A stretch of DNA of 64,000 nt from Bacteroides intestinalis DSM 17393 (GCF_000172175.1 NZ_ABJL02000007.1:310001-374000); one strand, 5' to 3'; counted from the first letter of the stretch, positions 8,861 through 17,785 are shown. Numbers and translations: made by a program. Notes: generated by a model from the letters alone, not told the origin.

Positions 8861-11698
8861 TTATTTAATAACAATGTTTACGATCTTCTTCGGAACGACA
8901 ATTACCTTCACTACTGATTTGCCTTCCATCCATTTAGCTGAACGTTCATCTGCCAATACGGTGCTTTGAATGACTTCTGATGTTTCGTCAGCAGGGAATT
9001 CCATATTGAAGCGTGCCTTGCCATTGAAAGATATGGTGTAGTTGATTGTATCTTCCACCAGGTATTCTTCGTTGTAAGTAGGCCACTTGGCATCGCAAAC
9101 TGAATCTGTATGGCCCAGTGTATCCCACAACTCTTCACATACGTGCGGAGCGAAAGGAGCCAATACGATAATCAGTTGATTCAATATCTCTTTCTTGCTG
9201 CATTTCAGGCTGAATAACTCGTTTACACAAATCATGAAAGCACTGACGGAAGTATTGTAAGAGAACTGTTCAATATCACTCGTTACTTTCTTAATCAGTT
9301 TATGCAAAGATTTCAGTTCTTCCTTGGTTGCAGGCTCATCCGTCACCATATAGTTTCCGTTACGGTCGTAGAACAGTGACCAGAACTTTTTGATGAAGCG
9401 GTACACACCGTCGATACCGTTCGTATCCCAAGGCTTGGATTGCTCTACCGGACCGAGGAACATCTCGTACATACGCAATGTATCCGCACCGTATTTCTCA
9501 ACAATCATATCGGGATTAACGACGTTGAACATGGATTTACTCATCTTCTCCACAGCCCAGCCGCAGATGTATTTACCATCTTCCAGGATAAATTCAGCGT
9601 TGGCAAATTCAGGACGCCATGCCTTGAAAGCTTCGAGATCCAGAATATCATTGGATACGATATTTACATCCACATGGAGTGGAGTGGTGTCGTATTGATT
9701 CTTCAGATTCAGAGAAACGAACTTGTTGCTGTCTTTGATACGGTAAACAAAGTTACTCCGTCCCTGTATCATACCTTGGTTCACCAATTTCCGGAACGGT
9801 TCTTCTACGATAGACACTCCTACGTCGTACAGAAATTTATTCCAGAAACGTGAATAAATCAAGTGCCCTGTAGCATGTTCCGTACCACCTACATAAAGGT
9901 CGACGCTTTTCCAGTATTCATCTATTTTCTTATCAACCAATGCTTTGTTGTTGTGCGGGTCCATATAACGCAGATAATATGCGCTGGAACCTGCAAAGCC
10001 CGGCATGGTATTCAGTTCAAGAGGGAATACAGTAACGTTATCTATTTTTTCATTCTCTACCACACATTTGTTTACGGTGTCCCAAGCCCATTTGGTAGCA
10101 TGTCCCAACGGTGGTTCTCCGGTTTCGGTAGGAAGGAATTTGGCAACTTCCGGCAATTCAAGCGGCAGACAGCTTTCATCGATCATATAAGGCATTCCAT
10201 CCTTGTAGTAAACCGGGAACGGTTCACCCCAGTAGCGCTGGCGGGAGAAGATAGCGTCACGAAGACGATAATTCACTTTTACGCGTCCCAGATTATGTTC
10301 TTTTACATAGCTCTTGGTCTTTTCGATAGCTTCTTTAATGGTCAGTCCGTTCAATGTAAGATCACAATAAGGAGTTACATCAGGTCTCGGAGAGTTGCAA
10401 ACGATACCTTCTTTGGCATCAAAGCTTTCTTCACTGACATCACAACCTTCTACCAACGGACGGATTTCCAATCCGAAATGTTTGGCGAAAGCATAGTCAC
10501 GACTATCGTGTGCAGGTACAGCCATGATGGCACCTGTACCATAACCGGCAAGTACATAGTCACTAATCCAGATGGGCACTGCCTCACCAGTGAAAGGATT
10601 AATGGCATAACTTCCGGAGAATACACCCGTCACGCTGCGGTCAGCGATGCGATCGCGTTCAGTACGTTTCTTTGTACGTTCCAGATAAGCGTTAACTTCG
10701 TCCTTTTGCTCAGGAGTAGTCAGCTGGGCTACCAATTCGCTTTCCGGTGCCAACACCATGAAAGTAACACCGAACATCGTATCTGCACGAGTCGTGAAGA
10801 TAGTAAATTCCAGATCGCTGTCTTTTACCTTGAATTGTACTTCGGCACCTTCGCTACGGCCGATCCAGTTCCTTTGAGTTTCTTTCAGAGAATCTGTCCA
10901 GTCGATGGTATCCAGACCGTCCAGCAGGCGTTGTGCATAAGCAGAAACGCGAAGACACCATTGACGCATCTTCTTCTGAACTACGGGGAAACCTCCACGT
11001 TCGGATACACCGTCTATCACTTCATCGTTGGCCAGAACCGTACCCAATTGGGCACACCAGTTTACCATCGTTTCACCCAGATAGGCGATGCGATAGTTCA
11101 TCAGGATTTCCTGTTTCTCTTTCTCGCTCTTGGCTTTCCATTCTTCGGCAGTGAAGCTGAGTTCTTCGCCACAAGCCACATTCATACCGTTGGTACCTAC
11201 TTGCTCGAAAGCCTGTATCAGCTCTTCGATAGGGCGGGCCTGTTGTTCATCATTGCAATAATAGCTGTTGAACATCTTCTGGAATGCCCATTGCGTCCAA
11301 TGATAATATTCCGGTTCGCACGTACGTATTTCGCGGCTCCAGTCGAAACAGAAACCTATCTTATCCAACTGCTCACGGTAACGGTCGATATTGTTGATCG
11401 TAGTAATTGCAGGATGTTGTCCCGTTTGTATAGCATATTGTTCGGCGGGAAGTCCGTAAGCATCATATCCCATGGGATTTAGTACATTGAAGCCCTGCAG
11501 TCGTTTGTAACGGGCATAAATGTCCGAAGCAATGTATCCCAGCGGGTGTCCTACGTGTAGGCCCGCACCGGAGGGGTAGGGGAACATGTTTAGTACATAG
11601 TACTTCTGCTTCGTCTCATCTTCCTTCACTTGGTAGGTTTTCTCTTCCACCCACCTTTTCTGCCACTTCTTTTCAATCTCCCTGAAATTGTACTCCAT
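8861..11698 (-). CDS. leuS: Leucyl-tRNA synthetase
   Basis: 945 residues, full length. Class I signatures are clear: the HIGH-type motif in PYPSGAGLHVGHPLGY near residue 50 and KMSKS in VEKMSKSMFNVV near residue 717, with the CP1 editing domain between (GTGAIMAVPAHDSRD contains the editing-site threonine/aspartate region). Charges tRNA-Leu in the cytosol. Start at 11698 gives MEYNFREIEKKWQKRW, the usual N-terminus. The long upstream region contains a palindromic repeat (11834-11904) and a divergent small transcription unit. Confidence 0.97.
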   Translation of the reverse strand: MEYNFREIEKKWQKRWVEEKTYQVKEDETKQKYYVLNMFPYPSGAGLHVGHPLGYIASDIYARYKRLQGFNVLNPMGYDAYGLPAEQYAIQTGQHPAITTINNIDRYREQLDKIGFCFDWSREIRTCEPEYYHWTQWAFQKMFNSYYCNDEQQARPIEELIQAFEQVGTNGMNVACGEELSFTAEEWKAKSEKEKQEILMNYRIAYLGETMVNWCAQLGTVLANDEVIDGVSERGGFPVVQKKMRQWCLRVSAYAQRLLDGLDTIDWTDSLKETQRNWIGRSEGAEVQFKVKDSDLEFTIFTTRADTMFGVTFMVLAPESELVAQLTTPEQKDEVNAYLERTKKRTERDRIADRSVTGVFSGSYAINPFTGEAVPIWISDYVLAGYGTGAIMAVPAHDSRDYAFAKHFGLEIRPLVEGCDVSEESFDAKEGIVCNSPRPDVTPYCDLTLNGLTIKEAIEKTKSYVKEHNLGRVKVNYRLRDAIFSRQRYWGEPFPVYYKDGMPYMIDESCLPLELPEVAKFLPTETGEPPLGHATKWAWDTVNKCVVENEKIDNVTVFPLELNTMPGFAGSSAYYLRYMDPHNNKALVDKKIDEYWKSVDLYVGGTEHATGHLIYSRFWNKFLYDVGVSIVEEPFRKLVNQGMIQGRSNFVYRIKDSNKFVSLNLKNQYDTTPLHVDVNIVSNDILDLEAFKAWRPEFANAEFILEDGKYICGWAVEKMSKSMFNVVNPDMIVEKYGADTLRMYEMFLGPVEQSKPWDTNGIDGVYRFIKKFWSLFYDRNGNYMVTDEPATKEELKSLHKLIKKVTSDIEQFSYNTSVSAFMICVNELFSLKCSKKEILNQLIIVLAPFAPHVCEELWDTLGHTDSVCDAKWPTYNEEYLVEDTINYTISFNGKARFNMEFPADETSEVIQSTVLADERSAKWMEGKSVVKVIVVPKKIVNIVIK

Positions 11699-11833
11699 AA
11701 TGGTTTTCTTTCGTTATTTTATGGTTGATACTTAGTTATATACTTTATTAAACGGTGCAAATTTACGGGTTTATTTTCAGATTCATAGCTTAGTACAATA
11801 AAAAAGTATTTGTCTGTACCATACCAGGGATAC

Positions 11834-11904
11834 ACTTGCTCCGTACCAAAGCCGTACTTTCTCCGTGTAGAAGTACTTTTGACCGGAGAATGTACGGAGC
11901 AAGT
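11834..11904. repeat. Palindromic element, family 2 copy a (ACTTGCTCCGTAC)
   Basis: Outer arms ACTTGCTCCGTAC (11834-11846) and GTACGGAGCAAGT (11892-11904) are a perfect 13-bp inverted repeat; inside, TTCTCCG and CGGAGAA form a second stem. The same outer arms, extended to 23 bp, occur at 38291-38379. Lies in the divergent gap between leuS and the EamA gene. Confidence 0.75.
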
Positions 11905-12010
11905 ACGGTTCGGATACGTTTCAGACAGGTAGCGGAACATTTGAAAATATATATTTTTTCCTGTTTAATGATAAAGTAGCAGAAAAGGTAGAAAAAATAT
12001 AAATAAATAC

Positions 12011-12041
12011 TTGACAAAGTAATTTTTATTGCTTATATTTG
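12011..12041 (+). promoter_or_regulatory. Bacteroides promoter for a small intergenic transcript
   Basis: TTG at 12011-12013 and TATATTTG at 12034-12041 match the -33/-7 consensus (TTG, TAnnTTTG) with 20 bases between. The predicted transcription start is near 12048. No protein-coding gene lies between here and the hairpin at 12138. Confidence 0.65.
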
Positions 12042-12047
12042 TGAAGT

Positions 12048-12174
12048 GCTTATTAAAACTAATTCAAGTAATGTAATACAAAAAATGGCTAAGTTAATTC
12101 AATAGGATTTTACACAAAAGTGTTTTTAGGATATTTCAAGGGATGAAGTCTGAGAAGATTACATCCCTTTTTGT
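12048..12174 (+). ncRNA. Candidate small RNA, about 127 nt, between leuS and the EamA gene
   Basis: Bounded by a consensus promoter upstream and an intrinsic terminator downstream (AAGGGATG at 12138-12145, CATCCCTT at 12162-12169, then a T run). The only ORF inside is six codons (ATG at 12089). A second, independent promoter for the EamA gene lies at 12302-12332, so this unit is not simply its leader. It does not match an RNA family I recognise by eye. Confidence 0.45.
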
Positions 12175-12301
12175 TTATTTTTCTGCCAGATTGCTAAAAA
12201 GCACTCTAATCATGTTGTTAATAAACGTGGGTAAAGTTTTTAAAAAACGTCACCCTTATTTATTAAAAACGTTTCCGGTGTCTATTAAATCCCTTGTTTT
12301 A

Positions 12302-12332
12302 TTGTACAAAAAGTAGAAATAGTATATCTTTG
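12302..12332 (+). promoter_or_regulatory. Promoter of the EamA transporter gene
   Basis: TTG (12302-12304), 20-base spacer, TATCTTTG (12325-12332). Transcription would start near 12339, which rules out translation starts upstream of that point and supports the ATG at 12354. Confidence 0.65.
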
Positions 12333-12353
12333 CCTCCAATTTATCGGGAACGT

Positions 12354-13232
12354 ATGAATGAGAAGAAAAATTACACCTATCATCTGATAGCTATCTTCAC
12401 CGTAGGAGTGTGGGGATTAACTTTTATCTCCACCAAAGTTTTAATAGCCAATGGACTTTCTCCGAAAGAAATCTTTCTGCTTCGTTTTCTGATTGCTTAT
12501 ATTGGTATCTGGTTTATATCTCCCCGCAAGCTGTTTGCAAATAACTGGAAAGATGAACTTTGGTTGTTATTGGGTGGTATTACAGGCGGTTCTGTCTATT
12601 TTCTGACGGAGAATATGGCTTTAGGCATTACATTGGCTACCAATGTGGCGTTTATTGTTTGTACGGCTCCGTTGCTCACCACTATCTTTTCACTGATGAT
12701 TTATAAGAAGGAAAAGGCTACCCGTACTTTGATAGGCGGTTCACTGATGGCATTGGTGGGAGTGGCAATGGTGGTTTATAATGGTAGTTTTGTTTTGAAA
12801 ATCTCTCCGTTGGGCGATTTTCTTACTTTGCTTGCCGCTCTTTCCTGGGCATTTTATAGTTTGATAATGAAGAAGATGACAGGGAGGTATAATACAATCT
12901 TCATTACCCGCAAGATATTCTTTTATGGGATATTGACCATACTTCCTGTTTTTCTGTTCCAGCCTTGGCAGGCAGATCTTTCTTTGCTTATGGAGCCTTC
13001 TGTCCTGTTGAACCTGTTATTCTTGGGCGTGCTTGCTTCATTGGTTTGCTTTGCGGTATGGAATGTGGTGCTGAAAAATCTCGGTACGGTGCGTGCTTCC
13101 AATTATATTTATCTCAATCCGTTGTTCACTTTGGTAGGATCGGCTGTCCTGTTGGATGAACATCTGACGATCATTGCGCTGATTGGTGCAGGCTGCATTA
13201 TGGGTGGGGTATATATTGCAGGAAGAAAATAA
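12354..13232 (+). CDS. EamA/DMT superfamily transporter
   Basis: About 292 residues with ten hydrophobic helices and the two EamA repeats (first from TYHLIAIFTVGVWGLTFIS, second from SPLGDFLTLLAALSWAFYS). Inner-membrane drug/metabolite-type exporter; substrate unknown. An in-frame start 60 bases earlier exists but lies upstream of the predicted promoter, so 12354 (MNEKKNYTYHL) is preferred. The 3' end overlaps the convergent DUF3836 gene by 35 bases. Confidence 0.88.
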   Translation: MNEKKNYTYHLIAIFTVGVWGLTFISTKVLIANGLSPKEIFLLRFLIAYIGIWFISPRKLFANNWKDELWLLLGGITGGSVYFLTENMALGITLATNVAFIVCTAPLLTTIFSLMIYKKEKATRTLIGGSLMALVGVAMVVYNGSFVLKISPLGDFLTLLAALSWAFYSLIMKKMTGRYNTIFITRKIFFYGILTILPVFLFQPWQADLSLLMEPSVLLNLLFLGVLASLVCFAVWNVVLKNLGTVRASNYIYLNPLFTLVGSAVLLDEHLTIIALIGAGCIMGGVYIAGRK

Positions 13233-13725
13233 TCGATGGATTATTTTCAGCAAACAACATAATTTCTTCCGCTTGCGTGCTGTGTTCTGCCGTCAGGTTC
13301 CAGGAATTATCTTTCTTGTTCCATTTATAGCTTTGGTAACTCGTACCCATTGCGTTTATCTGGTAAACAGCTTTGGCTTTTACATCGGCATAAGCGTTCG
13401 TTTTGCTGTTCCATGCTACATATTCCACGTTTATATCCGTTCCGTCATAAGAGAAATTCAGGCAATATTGCTTTTCGAAACGTTGGTTTTCCTTATTCCA
13501 TTTCAATACCTCTTTGGCTGATACTCGTCCTTCGGCATTGTACGCATAGTTATACTGCAAATGATTATGCAGATACTTCCGGTTCTCTACTTTAAATACG
13601 GTTTCCGTCTTTACGAGACCTTCGTTCATTTCCGTGTTATAGGCGAAATCCTTTACATTGTTCCCGCTTACTGCGTTTACTACTGATGTCAATGCGAATA
13701 CTACTGATACTACTAAAGCTTTCAT
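13198..13725 (-). CDS. DUF3836 secreted protein, paralogue 1 (two-component-site promoter)
   Basis: About 175 residues. Signal peptide from MKALVVSVVFALTSVVNAVSG, then the DUF3836 core: a beta-rich stretch with YNYAYNAEGRVSAKEVLKW and VEYVAWNSKTNAYADVKAK, which reads like two related YD-like hairpin repeats. Function unknown; probably periplasmic or surface. The start was chosen because the signal peptide begins there; an ATG nine codons earlier lies within the 5' leader. Promoter TATCTTTG at 13773-13780 is preceded by three tandem 7-mers (13802-13830). The C-terminus is longer than in the paralogue at 21932 (hydrophobic tail after AENNPS) and overlaps the EamA gene end, which suggests a drifted stop codon. 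Confidence 0.8.
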   Translation of the reverse strand: MKALVVSVVFALTSVVNAVSGNNVKDFAYNTEMNEGLVKTETVFKVENRKYLHNHLQYNYAYNAEGRVSAKEVLKWNKENQRFEKQYCLNFSYDGTDINVEYVAWNSKTNAYADVKAKAVYQINAMGTSYQSYKWNKKDNSWNLTAEHSTQAEEIMLFAENNPSIIFFLQYIPHP

Positions 13726-13772
13726 AATGATTTTATTTTTTAAGTTATACATTTTTGTTTCATTCGATGTTG

Positions 13773-13830
13773 CAAAGATAGGGCAAGGGTGCGGGATGGA
13801 ATGTTATCGCAATGTTATCATTAGGTTAAC
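13773..13830 (-). promoter_or_regulatory. Site A: three 11-bp-phased 7-mers plus -7 element
   Basis: Plus-strand TGTTATC at 13802-13808 and 13813-13819 and GGTTAAC at 13824-13830, each starting 11 bases after the previous; -7 TATCTTTG on the minus strand at 13773-13780, 21 bases from the nearest 7-mer. The arrangement replaces the -33 region and is what a tandem-binding OmpR-type activator would use. It serves the DUF3836 gene at 13198. Confidence 0.75.
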
Positions 13831-14096
13831 ACAGAAATTCCGGTGATTGTATTAACTGCAAATATGGCTTTGTATCTTACCAAATCCGTACCCGGGGGAA
13901 GGTGCTGAAATGATAGGATAATAGGCTTTTTTCATAATTTATCAGATGTTTCTTTTTCAAAAAGAAAGTATTTTGTATTTTTATCTTTTCCGGAAAGAAA
14001 GAAATTAAATAAACTGTCTTTATGAAGAGGAAGAAATAAATGCGGGTGAATATACGATTCGTGTTCTTCCTGTATGGAAATGGATGCTGAAAACGC

Positions 14097-14104
14097 TATC
14101 TTTG
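14097..14104 (+). promoter_or_regulatory. -7 element of the first histidine kinase gene
   Basis: TATCTTTG ends 19 bases before the ATG at 14124, implying a very short leader. Confidence 0.5.
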
Positions 14105-14123
14105 TCCCCAAAATAATGATAAG

Positions 14124-16337
14124 ATGAAGCTCCGTTCCCTTTACATCCTTTCTATTGTTGGACTGTTTCTCGTTGTAGTGATACAATTGGGAGGGATGAT
14201 GTATGCCTATGACAGTTATAAGAAAGAAGCCAAACGTACACTGGACGAATGTTTCCGGCAGGCTTTTATAGAGACGGTAGATAATCAAATCAACAACCTG
14301 CCCTTTCCCGACTATACCATTCCTTTCTATTCGTACATACCTAAAGATGAGAATAGACCTATGGATAATGAAGTTTTTCTGGGATATCAACAGGCCGCTT
14401 CTTTCCTGCAAGATGTTTATCAGGTGACGATACCTCTGGATGAGATGGAAAGGACGTTGGAAAAGAAACTGAAATGGAAGAATATAGACCGGACCGTGTG
14501 GATTGATGCGGCTGAAGACCATAGCCAGTATTCTGCCTACAGGCGTTTCAAGACAGTGGTCTCCGATACTGCATGGCTAAATGAAAAGAAAGGGGAAGCT
14601 ATAGAAGCGGCTATTATCGCCCCTTTCCTTCCGCTTGTAAAAGATGTATTCTTCTTGTTTCTTCCTACTTTGTTGCTGACCGCTTTTCTTATTTATAGTT
14701 GGGCGCAACAGATGAAGTATATCATCAGCCAACGGCGGGGCATTGAAGAACAACGTTCTGCCTTCTATACTTTGGCGGAGAAAATGAGACAGCCGATAGG
14801 TGAAGTGCGTAGCCGGATTCCCGAACAACGGTGGGAAGAGATAGAAACATCGGGTAAGCATATTCTGGATATGACGGAAGAAACACTCTCCGCTGCCAAA
14901 GAAGAAGAATGGAAAAGGCAGGCGCATAAGCAGCACTCTTTCAAGATATTCTTTATAATCAGTCTGCTGGCCAGCTGTTTGTTGATGGTGGCCTGGTTCG
15001 TTTATTTGTATCGTACGGCTGCCCGTGAGACGGTTTATCAGGTGAATGACTGTTTTGAGGCTGCTTTTTATGATGAAGTGATGTATAACCGTTATCCTTT
15101 GTTCCGCTCGCAACTCGGAGAAAACAGAGAATCTGAAGAACGGATAAAAAGGAGCGAGTCGCCTTTTGCCGAAGAGCAAAGAGAATATTTAAAAGGAAAA
15201 GAGGCAGAGTATACTATAAATATATTGTATGTGGTGCATACGCACAATACGATTGATCAAAATTACCGTCTTCGTGCAGCTTTGATTATGCAGAAACACT
15301 TGGAAGGAGTAGAGATGAATTTCCAGTATCTGGATTCTGCCTTTGCCGGATATCTCAGCCGGTTGGGAATGAAATCACGCAGTGGAATCCGTCAGTTCCG
15401 CTATCCTTCGGACAGTACGGTTGCACAGGTAGGATATACTTCTGTGAAGTACGGTGACTATACTTCCCGGTTTATACCGTTGAAGGAAGACAGTACGCTT
15501 TGCGTGCAGGGAGTTGTGAAGAACCCTTATCGTTATGTGGCGACTTCTATCTGGTATCTTTTGTTGCCCCTATGGATTACATTCCTGGTGATGCTCGATT
15601 GTATCTTCGGTCAGGTGAAAGTGCTTCGGATGCAACATCGCCTGGAGCAGTTTCAGAAAGACTTTACTTACGCTATGATTCATGATATGAAGTCTCCGTT
15701 GAACTCCATACTGATGGCGGCACATGTGCTGGCAGGGGGGAAACTGGCGGATAAGCCTGAAAAAGAAGAGAAATACCGACGGGTGATGACGGAAGAAAGC
15801 GAGCATCTACTGGCTTTATCGAACAGGGTATTGATGCTGACACAATTGGACGAAGGGCATTTGGAGTTGCATAAGGAAGAAGTCGCCCTGCGCCCCTTGC
15901 TCGATGATCTGGTTGCGAAGATTTCTCTGAAAGCCGGTAAGAGGGTGGAATTCAATACGGTTTATCATCGCTGTGAGACGGTCTATGCGGATGCTTTCTG
16001 CCTGCGTGAAGTGCTGGGAAACTTATTGGACAATGCGATCAAGTATTCTTGTGAAGAGGTGAAAATAGATATAATCTGTGAGTCGGAGAGGGGAGTCTGC
16101 AAAATTAAAGTATGCGATAACGGGTTGGGTATCTCCTTGAAAGACCAGTCGCGTATCTTCAATCGCTTTGAACGCTCTGCGGCGGCAGCACGCAGTAGTA
16201 AAGGGGGAGCCACAGGCTTTGGCTTAGGTTTGAACTATGTGCAGCAAGTGATGCTGGCACATGAGGGCAGGGTAGAAGTGGAGAGTGAAGAAGGCCGTTT
16301 CAGTGAGTTTACTCTTTATTTTCCGGTACGATCCTGA
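14124..16337 (+). CDS. Sensor histidine kinase with internal degenerate kinase-helix module (kinase 1)
   Basis: 737 residues. Hydrophobic segments near 7-27, 172-194, 272-294 and 475-496 enclose two sensor regions. The active core is C-terminal: H520 in AMIHDMKSPLNS (HisKA), N637 in LLDNAIK, DNGLGI at 665-670 and GFGLGLNYV near 699 (HATPase). After the second membrane segment, residues 213-262 resemble the dimerisation helix (FYTLAEKMRQPIG), but the phospho-histidine position is Glu219, so this appears to be a non-phosphorylating duplicate of the TM-sensor-TM-DHp unit. The protein is a close paralogue of the kinase at 22742; no regulator adjoins it, and the only OmpR-type regulator nearby is at 26992. 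Convergent with the DUF3267 gene, 2 bases apart. Confidence 0.9.
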   Translation: MKLRSLYILSIVGLFLVVVIQLGGMMYAYDSYKKEAKRTLDECFRQAFIETVDNQINNLPFPDYTIPFYSYIPKDENRPMDNEVFLGYQQAASFLQDVYQVTIPLDEMERTLEKKLKWKNIDRTVWIDAAEDHSQYSAYRRFKTVVSDTAWLNEKKGEAIEAAIIAPFLPLVKDVFFLFLPTLLLTAFLIYSWAQQMKYIISQRRGIEEQRSAFYTLAEKMRQPIGEVRSRIPEQRWEEIETSGKHILDMTEETLSAAKEEEWKRQAHKQHSFKIFFIISLLASCLLMVAWFVYLYRTAARETVYQVNDCFEAAFYDEVMYNRYPLFRSQLGENRESEERIKRSESPFAEEQREYLKGKEAEYTINILYVVHTHNTIDQNYRLRAALIMQKHLEGVEMNFQYLDSAFAGYLSRLGMKSRSGIRQFRYPSDSTVAQVGYTSVKYGDYTSRFIPLKEDSTLCVQGVVKNPYRYVATSIWYLLLPLWITFLVMLDCIFGQVKVLRMQHRLEQFQKDFTYAMIHDMKSPLNSILMAAHVLAGGKLADKPEKEEKYRRVMTEESEHLLALSNRVLMLTQLDEGHLELHKEEVALRPLLDDLVAKISLKAGKRVEFNTVYHRCETVYADAFCLREVLGNLLDNAIKYSCEEVKIDIICESERGVCKIKVCDNGLGISLKDQSRIFNRFERSAAAARSSKGGATGFGLGLNYVQQVMLAHEGRVEVESEEGRFSEFTLYFPVRS

Positions 16338-16339
16338 CA

Positions 16340-16885
16340 TTACCATATATGGAAACGCAACTCCTGTGAACAGTCGTTGATAAATGCATCTTTGCCGAAT
16401 GAACGCAGTTTCCAGAGGATGCAGATGTCGTCTATGCTACCGATAAGTAAGAATGTTCCGAATAATGTGAAATAATAGCTCCCTGTTGCCATGCCGTACA
16501 AAAGCGGAAGGATGCCTAACAACAGAATAGGTAAGAAGCAAGTTGTGCGATATTGCCACATTCTGATGGGTTCGTTGCAGTGGCAGAAGCGTATGCCTCC
16601 CTTATGCTTTACGAAAGAGATAGACCGGAAACCTTTGGACGAAAAGATTCCGAAGAAAAGTGCATGAAGCAATAGATTTACTCCAAAACCTGCCAGAGCG
16701 CACAACCAGAATATCAGCAATGATACATGAGCCATATTTTCTCCATGTATCCATCGGAATAAGAGCAGTATGGGTACTGTAAAAAGGATTGCAGCCAGCA
16801 TTCCATACTTATTGATCTTATTTCCCGAAACCATGATTTCGGTTCCTTTCTTGCTTTGTACAATTGAGATATCCGCTTTCATCAT
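16340..16885 (-). CDS. DUF3267-type membrane protein with lost zinc-peptidase motif
   Basis: About 181 residues with hydrophobic helices near 28-44, 52-82, 115-131 and 136-152. The family normally has an HExxH zinc site in the second helix; here the aligned residues read NLLLH (70-74), keeping only the last histidine, while the following family blocks FFGIFSSKGFRS, CHCNEPIRMWQYR and DDICILWKLR remain. This suggests a catalytically dead relative kept for another role. It is 12 bases downstream of the small peptide gene at 16898 and probably shares its promoter (site B). Two adjacent ATGs (16885, 16882) are possible starts. Confidence 0.72.
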   Translation of the reverse strand: MMKADISIVQSKKGTEIMVSGNKINKYGMLAAILFTVPILLLFRWIHGENMAHVSLLIFWLCALAGFGVNLLLHALFFGIFSSKGFRSISFVKHKGGIRFCHCNEPIRMWQYRTTCFLPILLLGILPLLYGMATGSYYFTLFGTFLLIGSIDDICILWKLRSFGKDAFINDCSQELRFHIW

Positions 16886-16897
16886 CTGTTCTTTTTA

Positions 16898-17035
16898 TTA
16901 ATTGAAGAATATATTTCCAATAGCGTGTTTCAGTCCTGTATATATAGGATTGACTACAACCATTGATACGTGAACTGCCAAAACGATTGCAATGCCTTTT
17001 GCCTGTACGATTCCTATTTTCTGAAATTTCTTCAT
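16898..17035 (-). CDS. Small exported or membrane peptide, 45 residues
   Basis: An ATG at 17035 opens a 45-codon frame ending TAA at 16898-16900. The product starts MKKFQKIG, has a hydrophobic centre (IAIVLAVHVSMVVV) and ends GNIFFN; it could be a signal-peptide-like small membrane protein. Support for translation: its start follows a leader (CACTTAAATAATAAAC-type) like those of the DUF3836 genes, a promoter -7 (TACCTTTG) lies at 17082-17089, and site B is directly upstream. It precedes the DUF3267 gene by 12 bases. No family recognised. Confidence 0.6.
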   Translation of the reverse strand: MKKFQKIGIVQAKGIAIVLAVHVSMVVVNPIYTGLKHAIGNIFFN

Positions 17036-17081
17036 GATTTGTTTATTATTTAAGTGATACATTGGGTTTATTTCGGTGTTG

Positions 17082-17139
17082 CAAAGGTAAGGCGGTGAGC
17101 AGAGAAGGAATGTTATCGCAATGTTATCTTTAGGTTAAC
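17082..17139 (-). promoter_or_regulatory. Site B: three 11-bp-phased 7-mers plus -7 element
   Basis: TGTTATC at 17111-17117 and 17122-17128, GGTTAAC at 17133-17139 (plus strand), again starting every 11 bases; minus-strand -7 TACCTTTG at 17082-17089, 21 bases away. Same geometry as sites A and C. Serves the 45-residue peptide and the DUF3267 gene. Confidence 0.75.
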
Positions 17140-17340
17140 GATTATAAGTCGGCATGCAAGTTTAGTAAGGTATAAAGAGCTAATAAAACTTGCTGGCTGA
17201 ATAAATCCTTTCTGACGGGATATGAACATACTTTCCCCTCCTGATTCGCATGAATAATATAAGTTTCAAAGGTTAAGCCGCCGCATTGCCACTTTTATCT
17301 CTTTTTGTTGCGACGGTTAAGTAAAATTGTAGTAGGTACT

Positions 17341-17433
17341 TATTCTTTCCACCATGGAGAAAGTTGCTTTCCATCACAGGGAAACTTTCTTTCCACCATG
17401 GTGGAAAGAAAGAAACTCCACGGTGGAAAGAAT
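17341..17433. repeat. Nested palindrome built from CTTTCCACC boxes
   Basis: A perfect 28-bp palindrome occupies 17385-17412 (centre CCACC|GGTGG type, arms CTTTCTTTCCACCA). Around it, TATTCTTTCCACCATGGAG (17341-17359) and CTCCACGGTGGAAAGAATA (17415-17433) pair with one mismatch, so the whole 93 bases can fold. It lies in the 750-base gap between site B and the lemA operon; the remainder of that gap holds TCCCCTT boxes (17581, 17601, 17681) and the operon promoter. Confidence 0.7.
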
Positions 17434-17717
17434 AAACGTTCGGATGGAAAAGGCTAACCGTTGGAAGGGAAAAAGTATAGGAATGCCTAAGAACGGAGCT
17501 AGCTATTGCATTTAATTCATTTTTTATCAAGCATGAATTAGATTATTATCCCTGTTTTGCCTGTTATTCTATCGGGCCATTCCCCTTATCATTGAAAATA
17601 TCCCCTTGCCTCTTCTCTGCCTGATGATAATAATCAGTTGAAAAACATAGGTTTATAGTGAAAATGTTACTTTCTATTTGTCCCCCCTGTTTCTTTCCTG
17701 TTTTATGTCTATCTTCT

Positions 17718-17725
17718 TATTTTTG
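17718..17725 (+). promoter_or_regulatory. -7 element of the lemA operon
   Basis: TATTTTTG, 60 bases before the ATG at 17786. The leader that follows ends with an ACTATTATTAATC segment that recurs before the gene at 28169. Confidence 0.5.
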
Positions 17726-17785
17726 TTCCGTTCTCGTAAGTAGATACGATATAACTATTATTAATCTATATCAGAAAGTAAAATT

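Noticed and set aside
9863..11482. Very long frame (539 codons) opposite leuS
   Set aside because: Antisense shadow of leuS; the leuS frame has all family motifs, and the opposite product has no recognisable domain.
11719..12017. Short minus-strand frames upstream of leuS
   Set aside because: They cover the palindromic repeat and lack promoter or family features.
17273..17530. 85-codon frame on the minus strand
   Set aside because: It runs through the nested palindrome; composition follows the repeats, no promoter or family similarity.
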